Positions 17,521 to 24,966 of a stretch of 64,000 nt of DNA are shown piece after piece. The notes beneath the pieces were generated by a model that worked only from the letters and a program-made list of their open reading frames with translations, made no database searches and was not told where the DNA came from. Position 1 is the stretch's first letter. Every line of letters starts with the position of its first letter. The stretch lies in assembly GCF_900177415.1 (NCBI RefSeq), contig NZ_FXAF01000003.1, positions 372,001-436,000 of the forward strand, written 5' to 3'. The DNA is from Xaviernesmea oryzae (GTDB lineage: Bacteria; Pseudomonadota; Alphaproteobacteria; Rhizobiales; Rhizobiaceae). Made by a program: the position numbers and the translations under genes.

Positions 17521-18417
17521 ATGCCAGCTTATCAACCAGGCGTTTCGGATATTGGCGTCGAATCCTCAACTCCAGCTTTAGCGTGGGGGCCTGTCATCGG
17601 GGGCGCTGTAGCAGCGGCGGGGATAAGCCTCGTTCTCCTTCTGCTGGGTTCGGGCGTGGGATTGACGATGGTCTCCCCATGGACCGGAGAAAGCGCGTCC
17701 CTTACCACCGTAAGCGTGACAGCCGCCATTTGGTTCGTGGTGGTCCAGTGGCTATCATCCGCGCTCGGTGGATATTTGACCGGACGCCTCAGAACAAAAT
17801 GGGCAGGCATCCACACTGACGAGGTTTTCTTTCGTGACACGGCCCATGGGTTTTTGAGCTGGGCGCTTGCCACAGTGGTGGTTGCAGGGCTCGCCGGATC
17901 GGCGTTTACCTCGCTGATCGGCGCTGGCGTCCAATCCGTTGCATCCGCGGCTTCAACCGCGGCGGTTGCCGGAGCCGCGTTTTCAGGAGGCGGAGAGACT
18001 TCCGGTCCCGATCTGAGTACCAGCTATTTCACTGACGCTCTGCTTCGCCCGCAAGATCTGCCAGCGCGGGCTGAGACGGACAACGCAGCCGCCACGGCAG
18101 AGGTGTCAAGGATCCTAATGAATGGCGCAGTACAAGGTGGAGTGCCAGAGGGAGACAAGGCGTATCTGGCCACGATTGTGGCTTCTCGCGCTGGATTATC
18201 GCCGGAAGAGGCGCGCGCACGCGTTGATAGCGTTCTTCAGACGGCGCAAGACGCGAAGAACGCTGCCCAGCAGAAAGCCGACGACGCCCGGAAAGCTGCA
18301 GCGACGACCGCTTTGCTGGGCGCTCTTTCGCTGCTGGTTGGGGCATTCATCGCCTCCGCGGCAGCGGCACTCGGCGGGCGTCAACGCGATGATGAGGATG
18401 CCGCGATAGCTGGCTGA
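17521..18417 (+). CDS. Conserved membrane protein, 298 aa
   Basis: No named family recognised. Four predicted membrane segments: WGPVIGGAVAAAGISLVLLL (about 22-45), VSVTAAIWFVVVQWLSSALG (about 64-85), FLSWALATVVVAGLAGSAF (about 110-130) and AATTALLGALSLLVGAFIAS near the C-terminus. Between the last two is a soluble region rich in alanine, lysine and glutamate (about 190-262), probably a coiled coil. GGAG lies six bases before the ATG and overlaps the end of the 25-aa gene. The EcfG-type promoter upstream suggests envelope stress induction. Confidence 0.75.
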   Translation: MPAYQPGVSDIGVESSTPALAWGPVIGGAVAAAGISLVLLLLGSGVGLTMVSPWTGESASLTTVSVTAAIWFVVVQWLSSALGGYLTGRLRTKWAGIHTDEVFFRDTAHGFLSWALATVVVAGLAGSAFTSLIGAGVQSVASAASTAAVAGAAFSGGGETSGPDLSTSYFTDALLRPQDLPARAETDNAAATAEVSRILMNGAVQGGVPEGDKAYLATIVASRAGLSPEEARARVDSVLQTAQDAKNAAQQKADDARKAAATTALLGALSLLVGAFIASAAAALGGRQRDDEDAAIAG

Positions 18418-19040
18418 CCTTGAGGAGTTGTCACGGCGGTCGAAGCCGGACTGTCAAACGCGGCGGATCAAACGATTCGCGCGTCCAGTTCAGGCTGAGC
18501 TAAAAACTCGAGCGGCTTTTCTCAGGGTTTGTACTTTGCCGCGGATTTAATAGGGCGCACCCTGCCAGCAGACCAAATATCAATCTGCCGTAGCGTCACT
18601 CGGTTTCGAATCGATCGCGGAAAGGCGGCCATGCGCAACGCGGCTCCCGCATGCGATGGTCACAGCCGCGCTGGCTCATGGCTTCGCCGCACAATCAAGG
18701 TGGCCTGCCGTTGCTGCGGGACATCAGGGAGAACGCCGCCACAAATGTCGGGCGGCCAGCGCCACCCCCACACTGACGGGGACGACTGTGCGAGTGCCGC
18801 GATGCTGTTCCCTACTAACCGATAACAGGATGTTCTGCCGCCCGGTGCTCCTCTCCGCCGTCCATGTGAATTTCAGCTTGAGGCATGTGCCATGTTCTTG
18901 TGGTATCTCGCCCTCCACCCCTCTCCGCGTACCCCGGGGCAACGCGGGCCGGACTATTTTGGCGAACCACACATGCCCCTCTTGTTTCGCAGCGCGACTC
19001 GCGGTTCAAGGTTTGGGATGGAGCGGGGGATTGACGGCAA
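18418..19040. other. Intergenic region, no gene supported
   Basis: About 620 bp between the 298-aa membrane gene and the 61-aa gene. Frames present lack ribosome sites and recognisable sequence. I see no convincing promoter or terminator. Confidence 0.4.
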
Positions 19041-19226
19041 ATGGCGTATATTGACCAGATAATCATGTTTTGCGCCGGCGTTTGGATGACCGCGGTTGGC
19101 TTTGCCTACGTGCGGTTCAACATTGCCCAAGTTCCGTGGCTCACCAAATTGACGGGGCATTTCCGATGGATGGGGCCGCTGCTGATCGCGATCTCTATTA
19201 TTCTGCTGTTTGCGCCACAGCCGTGA
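19041..19226 (+). CDS. Small membrane protein, 61 aa
   Basis: Two predicted transmembrane helices (IIMFCAGVWMTAVGFAYV and WMGPLLIAISIILLF) joined by a short loop NIAQVPWLTKLTGHFR, a regular hairpin topology. A GGGGGA stretch lies about ten bases before the ATG, a weak ribosome site. Composition is strongly membrane-like, which chance frames in this GC-rich DNA rarely are. No family is recognised. Confidence 0.5.
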   Translation: MAYIDQIIMFCAGVWMTAVGFAYVRFNIAQVPWLTKLTGHFRWMGPLLIAISIILLFAPQP

Positions 19227-19891
19227 GGGGTGAAGCTCTCGCCTTGGCTGCGCCGATGGTACCGCAGTCACGCCCTGGTGCCCCTCATTAAGGTCGAAGA
19301 TGGCCCGAATACGTCTTTCCGGGCCCATTCGCAACGTTGTTTGTTCCGCGACTTTATCCAGGGGAAGTCCCGATGTAAGGTCGATTTGTGCGAGACAGTC
19401 CCGCCTTCCGACGTTCTGGTCAAAGCTAACGTCGGGAACCAGGATGATGGCCTTGAGGCTTGATGTGAGGCATCGTCGACAAGTCATTCGCTTTCAAAGC
19501 AAATGACTTGTCGACGGAGGCGAACAAATTGCGTGGGCTTCCAACTCTTTTCGAGGCGACTGGTCGCGGAATGCTCCTTTCATCACGTCTTGAGACCTCC
19601 AGACGGCCCGTCGCTCTGCCGCGTATACCGCGAGCCCGCTGTTGTCAGACGATCTGCAGGACCATCTAGCCATATCCCTCAGCTCTTTGATGTCACCGGC
19701 CTTCGCATCGTACCAGTTCGTCGATCCCGGCCCAGCCTCGGCGTGCTTGCCTCAATCGCCGACATGGTCGACTTGCACGCACCGCATGGAGCAATCGGAA
19801 TGGACACTTTGATGACATGCCCGGCGCTATAGCCCTTTGGAACTGCCCGTCGTACTATCGGAAAAGACCCCCTGATTTGGGATCGATGTGC
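19227..19891. other. Intergenic region containing a long palindrome
   Basis: About 665 bp with no supported gene. The notable content is the 43-bp near-perfect palindrome at 19474-19516. The stretch is the downstream flank of the leftward LysR gene. Confidence 0.4.
19474..19516. repeat. 43-bp near-perfect palindrome
   Basis: Outer arms of 15 bp (CGTCGACAAGTCATT / AATGACTTGTCGACG) and inner arms of 5 bp (GCTTT / AAAGC) share one centre (19495). The only mismatched pair is C19489-A19501. There is no T-run after it, so it is not a typical rho-independent terminator. It could be a protein-binding palindrome, a cruciform, a palindromic repeat unit or a relic of a mobile element. Confidence 0.7.
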
Positions 19892-20809
19892 TTAACGCCG
19901 ATCGATCCTGACCGAGTCCGGCAGGGCCTTCAGGCCGGCGATGAACTGATCCCTCAGGAGGTTGGAGGCGGTCTTGTTGTGGATCATCACCACCTCGCTG
20001 TCCGTCTGCGCATCCGACAGATGCCGCCATACGACATCGTGAACCATGATGCTCTGCAGCGCTTGCGGGGCGATCGTGATGCCGACGCCGGCGGCGACAA
20101 GGCCCAGGATCGTGGCGGCTTCCGTCGCCTCCTGGACGATCATCGGCGAGAAACCCGCTTCGGTACACATGGAGAAGACTTGCTCGTAGAAACCGGCGCC
20201 GGTTCCGAGCGGGCGTAACACGAAGCGTTCGTTCTTGAGACGTCCGATCGGGATCGGCCCCTCCTCCCTGCTCAGCGGATGGTCGATCGGCAGGACCAGC
20301 ATCAGCTTGTCGCGATGCACGGGTGTCGCCTTCAGTTTCGAAGGCAGCACCGCCTGGAGTGCCGGCCGCGTAAAGCCGATGTCGATCGTATTCAGGAGCA
20401 CGTCGTCGATGATTTCCGGAGACGGCTTGATCTTCAGCTCGAGATGCACGTCCGGCATGGCGAACCGGAACCGGCGCACGGCCGTCGTGAACGCGTTCAC
20501 GAGCGGCACCGAAGTGATGAAGTTCACGCGCAGCGTTCCCATTTCGCCGCGTGCTGCGCGCTTGGCGGTATCGACGGCGCGTGCTGCTTGCATCAGCGCC
20601 AGTCGCGCTTCCTGCAGGAAAAGCTCGCCGGCGGCGGTCAATTCCACTTTTCGGCGCGTGCGTTTCAAGAGCTGTACGCCGAGCTCCCGTTCGATTGCCT
20701 GTATTTGAAGGCTGAGCGGTGGCTGGCCGATATGAAGGCGTTCGGCGGCGCGGGTGAAATGCAATTCCTCGGCAACCGCCACGAAATATCGAAACTGACG
20801 CAGCTCCAC
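19892..20809 (-). CDS. LysR-family transcriptional regulator
   Basis: 305 residues. The N-terminal winged helix is clear: ELRQFRYFVAVAEELHFTRA, then AERLHIGQPPLSLQIQAIER at residues 21-40. The effector domain covers about 90-295. The start is GTG (20807-20809) with GGAG seven bases upstream. It is divergent from the Rieske oxygenase operon, the usual LysR arrangement, and the shared gap holds a degenerate copy of the 30-bp element. It is therefore the best local candidate for the regulator of that element, though the element is not a textbook T-N11-A LysR box. The inducer is unknown. Confidence 0.92.
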   Translation of the reverse strand: MELRQFRYFVAVAEELHFTRAAERLHIGQPPLSLQIQAIERELGVQLLKRTRRKVELTAAGELFLQEARLALMQAARAVDTAKRAARGEMGTLRVNFITSVPLVNAFTTAVRRFRFAMPDVHLELKIKPSPEIIDDVLLNTIDIGFTRPALQAVLPSKLKATPVHRDKLMLVLPIDHPLSREEGPIPIGRLKNERFVLRPLGTGAGFYEQVFSMCTEAGFSPMIVQEATEAATILGLVAAGVGITIAPQALQSIMVHDVVWRHLSDAQTDSEVVMIHNKTASNLLRDQFIAGLKALPDSVRIDRR

Positions 20810-20823
20810 TTATTTCTCCAGCT

Positions 20824-20853
20824 CAATCAAAAAATCCGTAATTCATATTGGAC
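20824..20853 (+). promoter_or_regulatory. 30-bp shared element, copy 5 (for Rieske oxygenase)
   Basis: CAATCAA, 16 nt, ATTGGAC. The ATTGGAC half is exact and the AATAAG half is degenerate. The proximal end lies 86 bp before the oxygenase start. CATAT and ATATG flank TGGACGAC at 20844-20861, giving an additional dyad. Confidence 0.45.
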
Positions 20854-20939
20854 GACATATGTAAAGGGGTGTCAACCTGCATTCAGAAGAGGCCCGATGA
20901 AGGCTTCAAAGGCCGGTACAACCAAAGAGGATGAACGCC

Positions 20940-22223
20940 ATGATCACAGCCGAGCAAAACGAGTATTTGTGCCGCACCGGCCCGGGCACGCCGATGGGCA
21001 ACCTCTTTCGCCGGTACTGGATCCCCGCATTGATGTCGAGCGAACTGCCCGGCCCTGACTGCGACTCGGTCCGCGTATCGCTTCTTTCCGAGCGGCTGAT
21101 CGCCTTCAAGGACAGCGACGGCAAGATCGGCATGATGGACGAATTCTGTGCCCATCGCGGTGTCTCGCTGTGGTTCGGCCGCAACGAGGAAGGCGGCCTG
21201 CGCTGCCCCTATCACGGCTGGAAATACAACACGACCGGCCAGTGCATCGAAGTCCCGTCGGAACCGGCCTCTTCCGGCTTCTGTCAGAAGATCAAGCTGA
21301 AATCCTATCCCTGCGTCGAGCTCGGCGGCGTCGTCTGGACCTATATGGGTCCGCCGGAAGAACAGCCGGAAATCCCCGCTTTCGAATGGACCCAGGTCGC
21401 GCCGGAACAGCGCTACCTCTCCAAGCGCTGGCAGGAAAGCAATTACCTGCAGGCGGTGGAGGGCGGCATCGATTCCAGCCATGTCTCCTTCCTGCATAGC
21501 GGTGACCTGCATCGCGATCCGCTGCACAGGGGCACCGAGGGTTCGAAATATGCACGCAGCACCTCGACGACCTTCGATATCCATGAATCGACCGCGGGCC
21601 TGTTGATCGGCGCCCGGCGCCCGGCCGAGCCCGGCTTCCATTACTGGCGCGTCACCCAGTGGATGATGCCCTTCTACACGCTGATCCCGCCCTACAAGGG
21701 CAATGCGCTGAACGGCCATGCCTGGGTGCCGATGGACGACAACAACTGCATGGCCTGGACCATGACCTTCCATCCGACCCGGCCGCTGACGCCGGCAGAA
21801 CTGGAAGCGATGGAAAACGGTGCCGGCGTCCACCCGACACTGATCCCCGGAACGTTCCGCCCGACCGCGAATATCGACAACGACTACCTGATGGATCGTG
21901 AGGCGCAGCGCAAGAAGATCCACTATAGCGGCATCAAGGGCATCGCCATCCAGGACTCCTCGTTGCAGGAAAGCATGGGGGCAATCGCAGACCGTTCGCG
22001 CGAAAACCTTGTTTCGACCGACAACGCGATCATCATGGCCCGCATGCGGATGCGCAAGGCCGCCAAGGCGCTGGAAGCCGGCAAGGGCACGCCGCCCGGT
22101 CTCGAGCCGGAAACGCAGAAGGTGCGCTCCGCTTCCTTCATCCTGCCGGAGGACGGCCCGTTCAAGGAAACCGCCCTCGATGCCTCCGTCGTCCGTATGG
22201 GCGAACCCTTCGTCGCTGTCTGA
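20940..22223 (+). CDS. Rieske non-heme iron oxygenase, large subunit (phthalate dioxygenase/VanA type)
   Basis: 427 residues. Rieske cluster ligands are C70-x-H72 (CAHRG) and C89-xx-H92 (CPYHGW). The mononuclear iron site is in VEGGIDSSHVSFLH, with D178, H181 and H186. The N-terminus (MITAEQNEYL, then GPGTPMGNLFRRYWIPA) is typical of phthalate 4,5-dioxygenase-like and O-demethylase oxygenases. I chose the second ATG (20940), nine bases after AGAGG; the ATG at 20931 directly abuts it. It is followed by a reductase and an SDR. Reaction expected: hydroxylation or O-/N-dealkylation of an imported small molecule. The substrate cannot be read from sequence. Confidence 0.9.
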   Translation: MITAEQNEYLCRTGPGTPMGNLFRRYWIPALMSSELPGPDCDSVRVSLLSERLIAFKDSDGKIGMMDEFCAHRGVSLWFGRNEEGGLRCPYHGWKYNTTGQCIEVPSEPASSGFCQKIKLKSYPCVELGGVVWTYMGPPEEQPEIPAFEWTQVAPEQRYLSKRWQESNYLQAVEGGIDSSHVSFLHSGDLHRDPLHRGTEGSKYARSTSTTFDIHESTAGLLIGARRPAEPGFHYWRVTQWMMPFYTLIPPYKGNALNGHAWVPMDDNNCMAWTMTFHPTRPLTPAELEAMENGAGVHPTLIPGTFRPTANIDNDYLMDREAQRKKIHYSGIKGIAIQDSSLQESMGAIADRSRENLVSTDNAIIMARMRMRKAAKALEAGKGTPPGLEPETQKVRSASFILPEDGPFKETALDASVVRMGEPFVAV

Positions 22224-22239
22224 CCGCGCGTATCGCATC

Positions 22240-23469
22240 ATGCAGAGCGACCGCGAAACCGTAGTGATCGTCGGTGCCGGCCAGGCCGGCGCCTGGGTAG
22301 CGATCACGCTGCGCAGCCTCGATCCCGGCAGGCGGATCGTGCTGATCGGCGACGAGGCACATCCGCCTTATGAGCGCCCACCGCTTTCGAAGGCGATCCT
22401 CGCCGGCAAGGCCGGGATCGAAAGCGCCTATATCAAACCCGGCAACTTCTACGCCGACAACCGGATCGAACTGATGCTGAACCGCCGGGTCCGGCATATC
22501 AACCGCGACCGGAGCAGTCTGACGCTCGACGATGGTTCAAGCATGGAATACGGCACGCTCGTGCTCGCCACCGGCTGTCGGCCCCGGATGCTGGCGATCC
22601 AAGGCGCCGACCTGCCGCAGGTCCACACGCTGCGCACCATCGCCGATGTCGAAAAGATCGCGGCATGGCTGAAACCGGAAGGCAAGGTCGTGGCCATCGG
22701 TGCCGGTTTCATCGGGCTCGAGTTTGCATCGGTCGCCGTGGAAGCCGGATGTTCCGTGACCGTCGTCGATGCGGCTCCGCACGCCATGGGGCGGGTGATC
22801 GATGGATCGGTCGCGGAGGTCGTGGCCGCCGGGCACCAGGGACGCGGCGTCGATTTCCGCTTCTCGACCACGATCGAGAAGATCGAACCGGATGGCGACA
22901 GGGCGGTCGTCGTCCTCAGTACCGGCGCACGCCTGCCGTCCGATCTCGTCATCGTGGGGATCGGTGCGGTACCCAATACCGATCTTGCCGAGACGGCGGG
23001 ACTTGCCTGCGACGACGGCATCATCGTCAACGCCTTCGGACGAACCGACGATCCGAAGATATTCGCGGTCGGCGACGTGACCCGGCACTTCAACCCGCTG
23101 CTTGGGCGCAGTCTTCGGCTCGAAAGCTGGCAGAACGCTCAAAACCAGGGCATCGCGGTCGCCAAGGCGATTGCCGGTACCGCCACGCCCTATGCCGACC
23201 TGCCGTGGTTCTGGTCGGATCAATACGACACCAATCTGCAGATCATCGGCGCGCCGACCGCATGGGACCGGATCGTCTGGCGCGGCGCACCCGAAAGCGG
23301 CAAGTTCACGGCGATCTACATGCAGGGCGAAAAAGTGGTCGCCGGCAACAGCATGAACAATGCGCGCGACATCCGCTTCATCAAGCAACTGATCCTGAAC
23401 GGCACGCCGGTCCCGGATGCGGCTCTCGCCGATCCCTCGACCAGTCTTGCTCAACTCGCGAAAGGTTAG
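22240..23469 (+). CDS. Ferredoxin reductase, FAD/NAD-dependent (BphA4/DdmA type)
   Basis: 409 residues, the usual length of oxygenase-coupled ferredoxin reductases. The FAD-binding motif is VVIVGAGQAGAWVAITLR at the N-terminus and the NAD-binding motif is VVAIGAGFIGLEFASVAVE at about 150-168. The second FAD motif is IFAVGDVTRH near 277, and the C-terminal WFWSDQYDTNLQIIG is characteristic of the BphA4 group. It passes electrons from NADH to a Rieske ferredoxin, presumably the one at 15242, and so to the oxygenase just upstream. It starts 16 bp after the oxygenase stop. Confidence 0.92.
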   Translation: MQSDRETVVIVGAGQAGAWVAITLRSLDPGRRIVLIGDEAHPPYERPPLSKAILAGKAGIESAYIKPGNFYADNRIELMLNRRVRHINRDRSSLTLDDGSSMEYGTLVLATGCRPRMLAIQGADLPQVHTLRTIADVEKIAAWLKPEGKVVAIGAGFIGLEFASVAVEAGCSVTVVDAAPHAMGRVIDGSVAEVVAAGHQGRGVDFRFSTTIEKIEPDGDRAVVVLSTGARLPSDLVIVGIGAVPNTDLAETAGLACDDGIIVNAFGRTDDPKIFAVGDVTRHFNPLLGRSLRLESWQNAQNQGIAVAKAIAGTATPYADLPWFWSDQYDTNLQIIGAPTAWDRIVWRGAPESGKFTAIYMQGEKVVAGNSMNNARDIRFIKQLILNGTPVPDAALADPSTSLAQLAKG

Positions 23470-23472
23470 ACC

Positions 23473-24195
23473 ATGAACGCGATCGACATCGCTTCGCAAG
23501 GCATTGCCGATCTCTCGGGCCGGCGCTCGGTCGTGATCGGTGCCGGCTACGGCGTCGGGCCTGCCGTCGTTTCGGCACTTGCCGCGGCCGGTGCAGCCGT
23601 CATCACGGACGCGACGGACGCCCCTGCCGGAGATTATATTGCGCCCGGCGGCACGCCTGCCGAGTTCATCGACCGCTGCGTCGAAAGGCTGGGCGGCATC
23701 GACGTGCTTGTCGTTTCCTCCCGCCCCGTCAAAAACAAGCCGGTCCTTGAAATGACGCCGGACGAATTGCGCGATGTCGCAGAAGACGAACTCGTGGTTC
23801 CGGCCTTGCAGATGCAGGAGGCGGCCCGCCGCATGGCGAAGGCCGGCTATGGCCGCATCATCGTCTTCGCCAGCATGTCCGCCAAGACCGGTGTGCATCA
23901 CGATGTCGCACCCTATGCGGCGGCAAAAGGTGGTCTTCTCGCCTTCGCACGTGTGCTTGCCGCGGAGACCGCGGAGCACGGCGTCACCGTCAACGGCATC
24001 GCCACGGCTCTTTTCGAGCCGCAGGTGAAAACGATGACGGAAGAAAAGAGAACCAGGCTCAAAGGCGCCATCCCCGTCGGCCGCTTCGGCCGCAGCGAGG
24101 AAGCCGCCCATGCGGTTCTCTTCCTCGCCTCGCGTGATGCGGGTTTCGTGACGGGCGAATGCCTGAACCTGTCAGGCGGCCGCTTTATGGATTGA
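23473..24195 (+). CDS. Short-chain dehydrogenase/reductase (SDR)
   Basis: 240 residues, Rossmann-fold NAD(P)-dependent oxidoreductase. The cofactor loop is GAGYGVG near residue 23. The catalytic Ser/Tyr/Lys are in FASMSAKTGVHHDVAPYAAAKGG (S around 135, Y-x-x-x-K around 149-153; the quoted stretch spans about 23 positions, key residues only are implied). The N-terminal nucleotide loop is compact, and the DVLVVSSR stretch replaces the usual NNAG, an atypical feature. It begins three bases after the reductase stop and probably oxidises or reduces the oxygenase product. Confidence 0.85.
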   Translation: MNAIDIASQGIADLSGRRSVVIGAGYGVGPAVVSALAAAGAAVITDATDAPAGDYIAPGGTPAEFIDRCVERLGGIDVLVVSSRPVKNKPVLEMTPDELRDVAEDELVVPALQMQEAARRMAKAGYGRIIVFASMSAKTGVHHDVAPYAAAKGGLLAFARVLAAETAEHGVTVNGIATALFEPQVKTMTEEKRTRLKGAIPVGRFGRSEEAAHAVLFLASRDAGFVTGECLNLSGGRFMD

Positions 24196-24223
24196 CCTTT
24201 CGCGCGACAGCGCCGGGAGACTG

Positions 24224-24667
24224 ATGATGATCGTACAGAGCTTTCTCGGTGGACGGCCGGGTCAACGCATAGAAGACTACCGCAATTCGGTGCCCCGATA
24301 TGTGAAGGTGCTCGCGATCGGCAAGAGCGCCGAGAGCATTATCGGCGCCTTCAATCGCAATCGCGACAATGTCCTGACGACGGGACCGCTCGACCCCGAC
24401 CGTCGGCAGCCGATGGATGAGCCGGTGAACGGCATCCACCCGAATGCCGTCATCGTCGTCTACCAGAAGGGCGAGGAGGTTCGCTTTCCCTTTCAGACCG
24501 AGCGGACCGCCTCCATGCTGTCATTCGTTGTGCTTGAGGAGCCCAATGCCCGATCCCATGGCGAGCCGAACAAGACGCTGAAGGCGATCCAGAAGGTCGC
24601 CGATCTCTTCGTGACGACGTCCGACCAGGAATTCGTCGGTGAACTCATCGAAAATCTCGCCAGCTGA
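24224..24667 (+). CDS. Conserved protein of unknown function, 147 aa, in oxygenase operon
   Basis: I do not recognise the family. It is a soluble protein with no signal or membrane segment: MMIVQSFLGGRPGQRIEDYR, a central NRNRDNVLTTGPLDPDRRQP, and a C-terminal helix (KAIQKVADLFVTTSDQEFVG). GGGAGA lies before two adjacent ATGs (24224 and 24227). It is the last gene of the oxygenase-reductase-SDR operon, 28 bp after the SDR stop, so a role in the same pathway, such as an isomerase, decarboxylase or accessory protein, is likely but unproven. Confidence 0.7.
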   Translation: MMIVQSFLGGRPGQRIEDYRNSVPRYVKVLAIGKSAESIIGAFNRNRDNVLTTGPLDPDRRQPMDEPVNGIHPNAVIVVYQKGEEVRFPFQTERTASMLSFVVLEEPNARSHGEPNKTLKAIQKVADLFVTTSDQEFVGELIENLAS

Positions 24668-24725
24668 GCGCCGCGCAACTCATTTGCGGCGAACGAGGAA
24701 TAAGCGGAATAGATATATGGAGAGA

Positions 24726-24755
24726 CAATAAGAATAGCATCAATCCGTATTGGAC
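24726..24755 (+). promoter_or_regulatory. 30-bp shared element, copy 4 (for ABC importer)
   Basis: CAATAAG, 16 nt, ATTGGAC, 211 bp before the binding-protein start, in a 299-bp gap. Two further GAATAAG half-sites flank it at 24698 and 24758, at spacings of 28 and 32 bp, suggesting cooperative binding. Nothing else is evident in the gap. Confidence 0.55.
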
Positions 24756-24966
24756 GAGAATAAGTCGATACCCTTAACGTGGGATCACAAATAGGAGAGG
24801 CCGAAGAAGACGCAGCAACAGGCGTTACCGGCTCCCCGCTCGAAACGCGGAGTTTCGGCAGTCTGGTGGACGACGTGATCGACGAGCCGACTGCGCAGAG
24901 AGCATAAGAAAAATCCTGACCAAAGTCAGTCGCAAGTGTGCAACAAGGTTCTTGGGGAACAAAACA

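Noticed and set aside
18529..18825. 98-codon plus frame between the membrane genes
   Set aside because: Cysteine- and arginine-rich with no ribosome site; consistent with a chance frame.
24742..24766. TTGGAC with downstream AT-rich stretch read as a simple sigma-70 promoter
   Set aside because: In several of the six copies no acceptable -10 lies 16-18 bp downstream, so the ATTGGAC half is better explained as an operator, perhaps overlapping -35 in some units.
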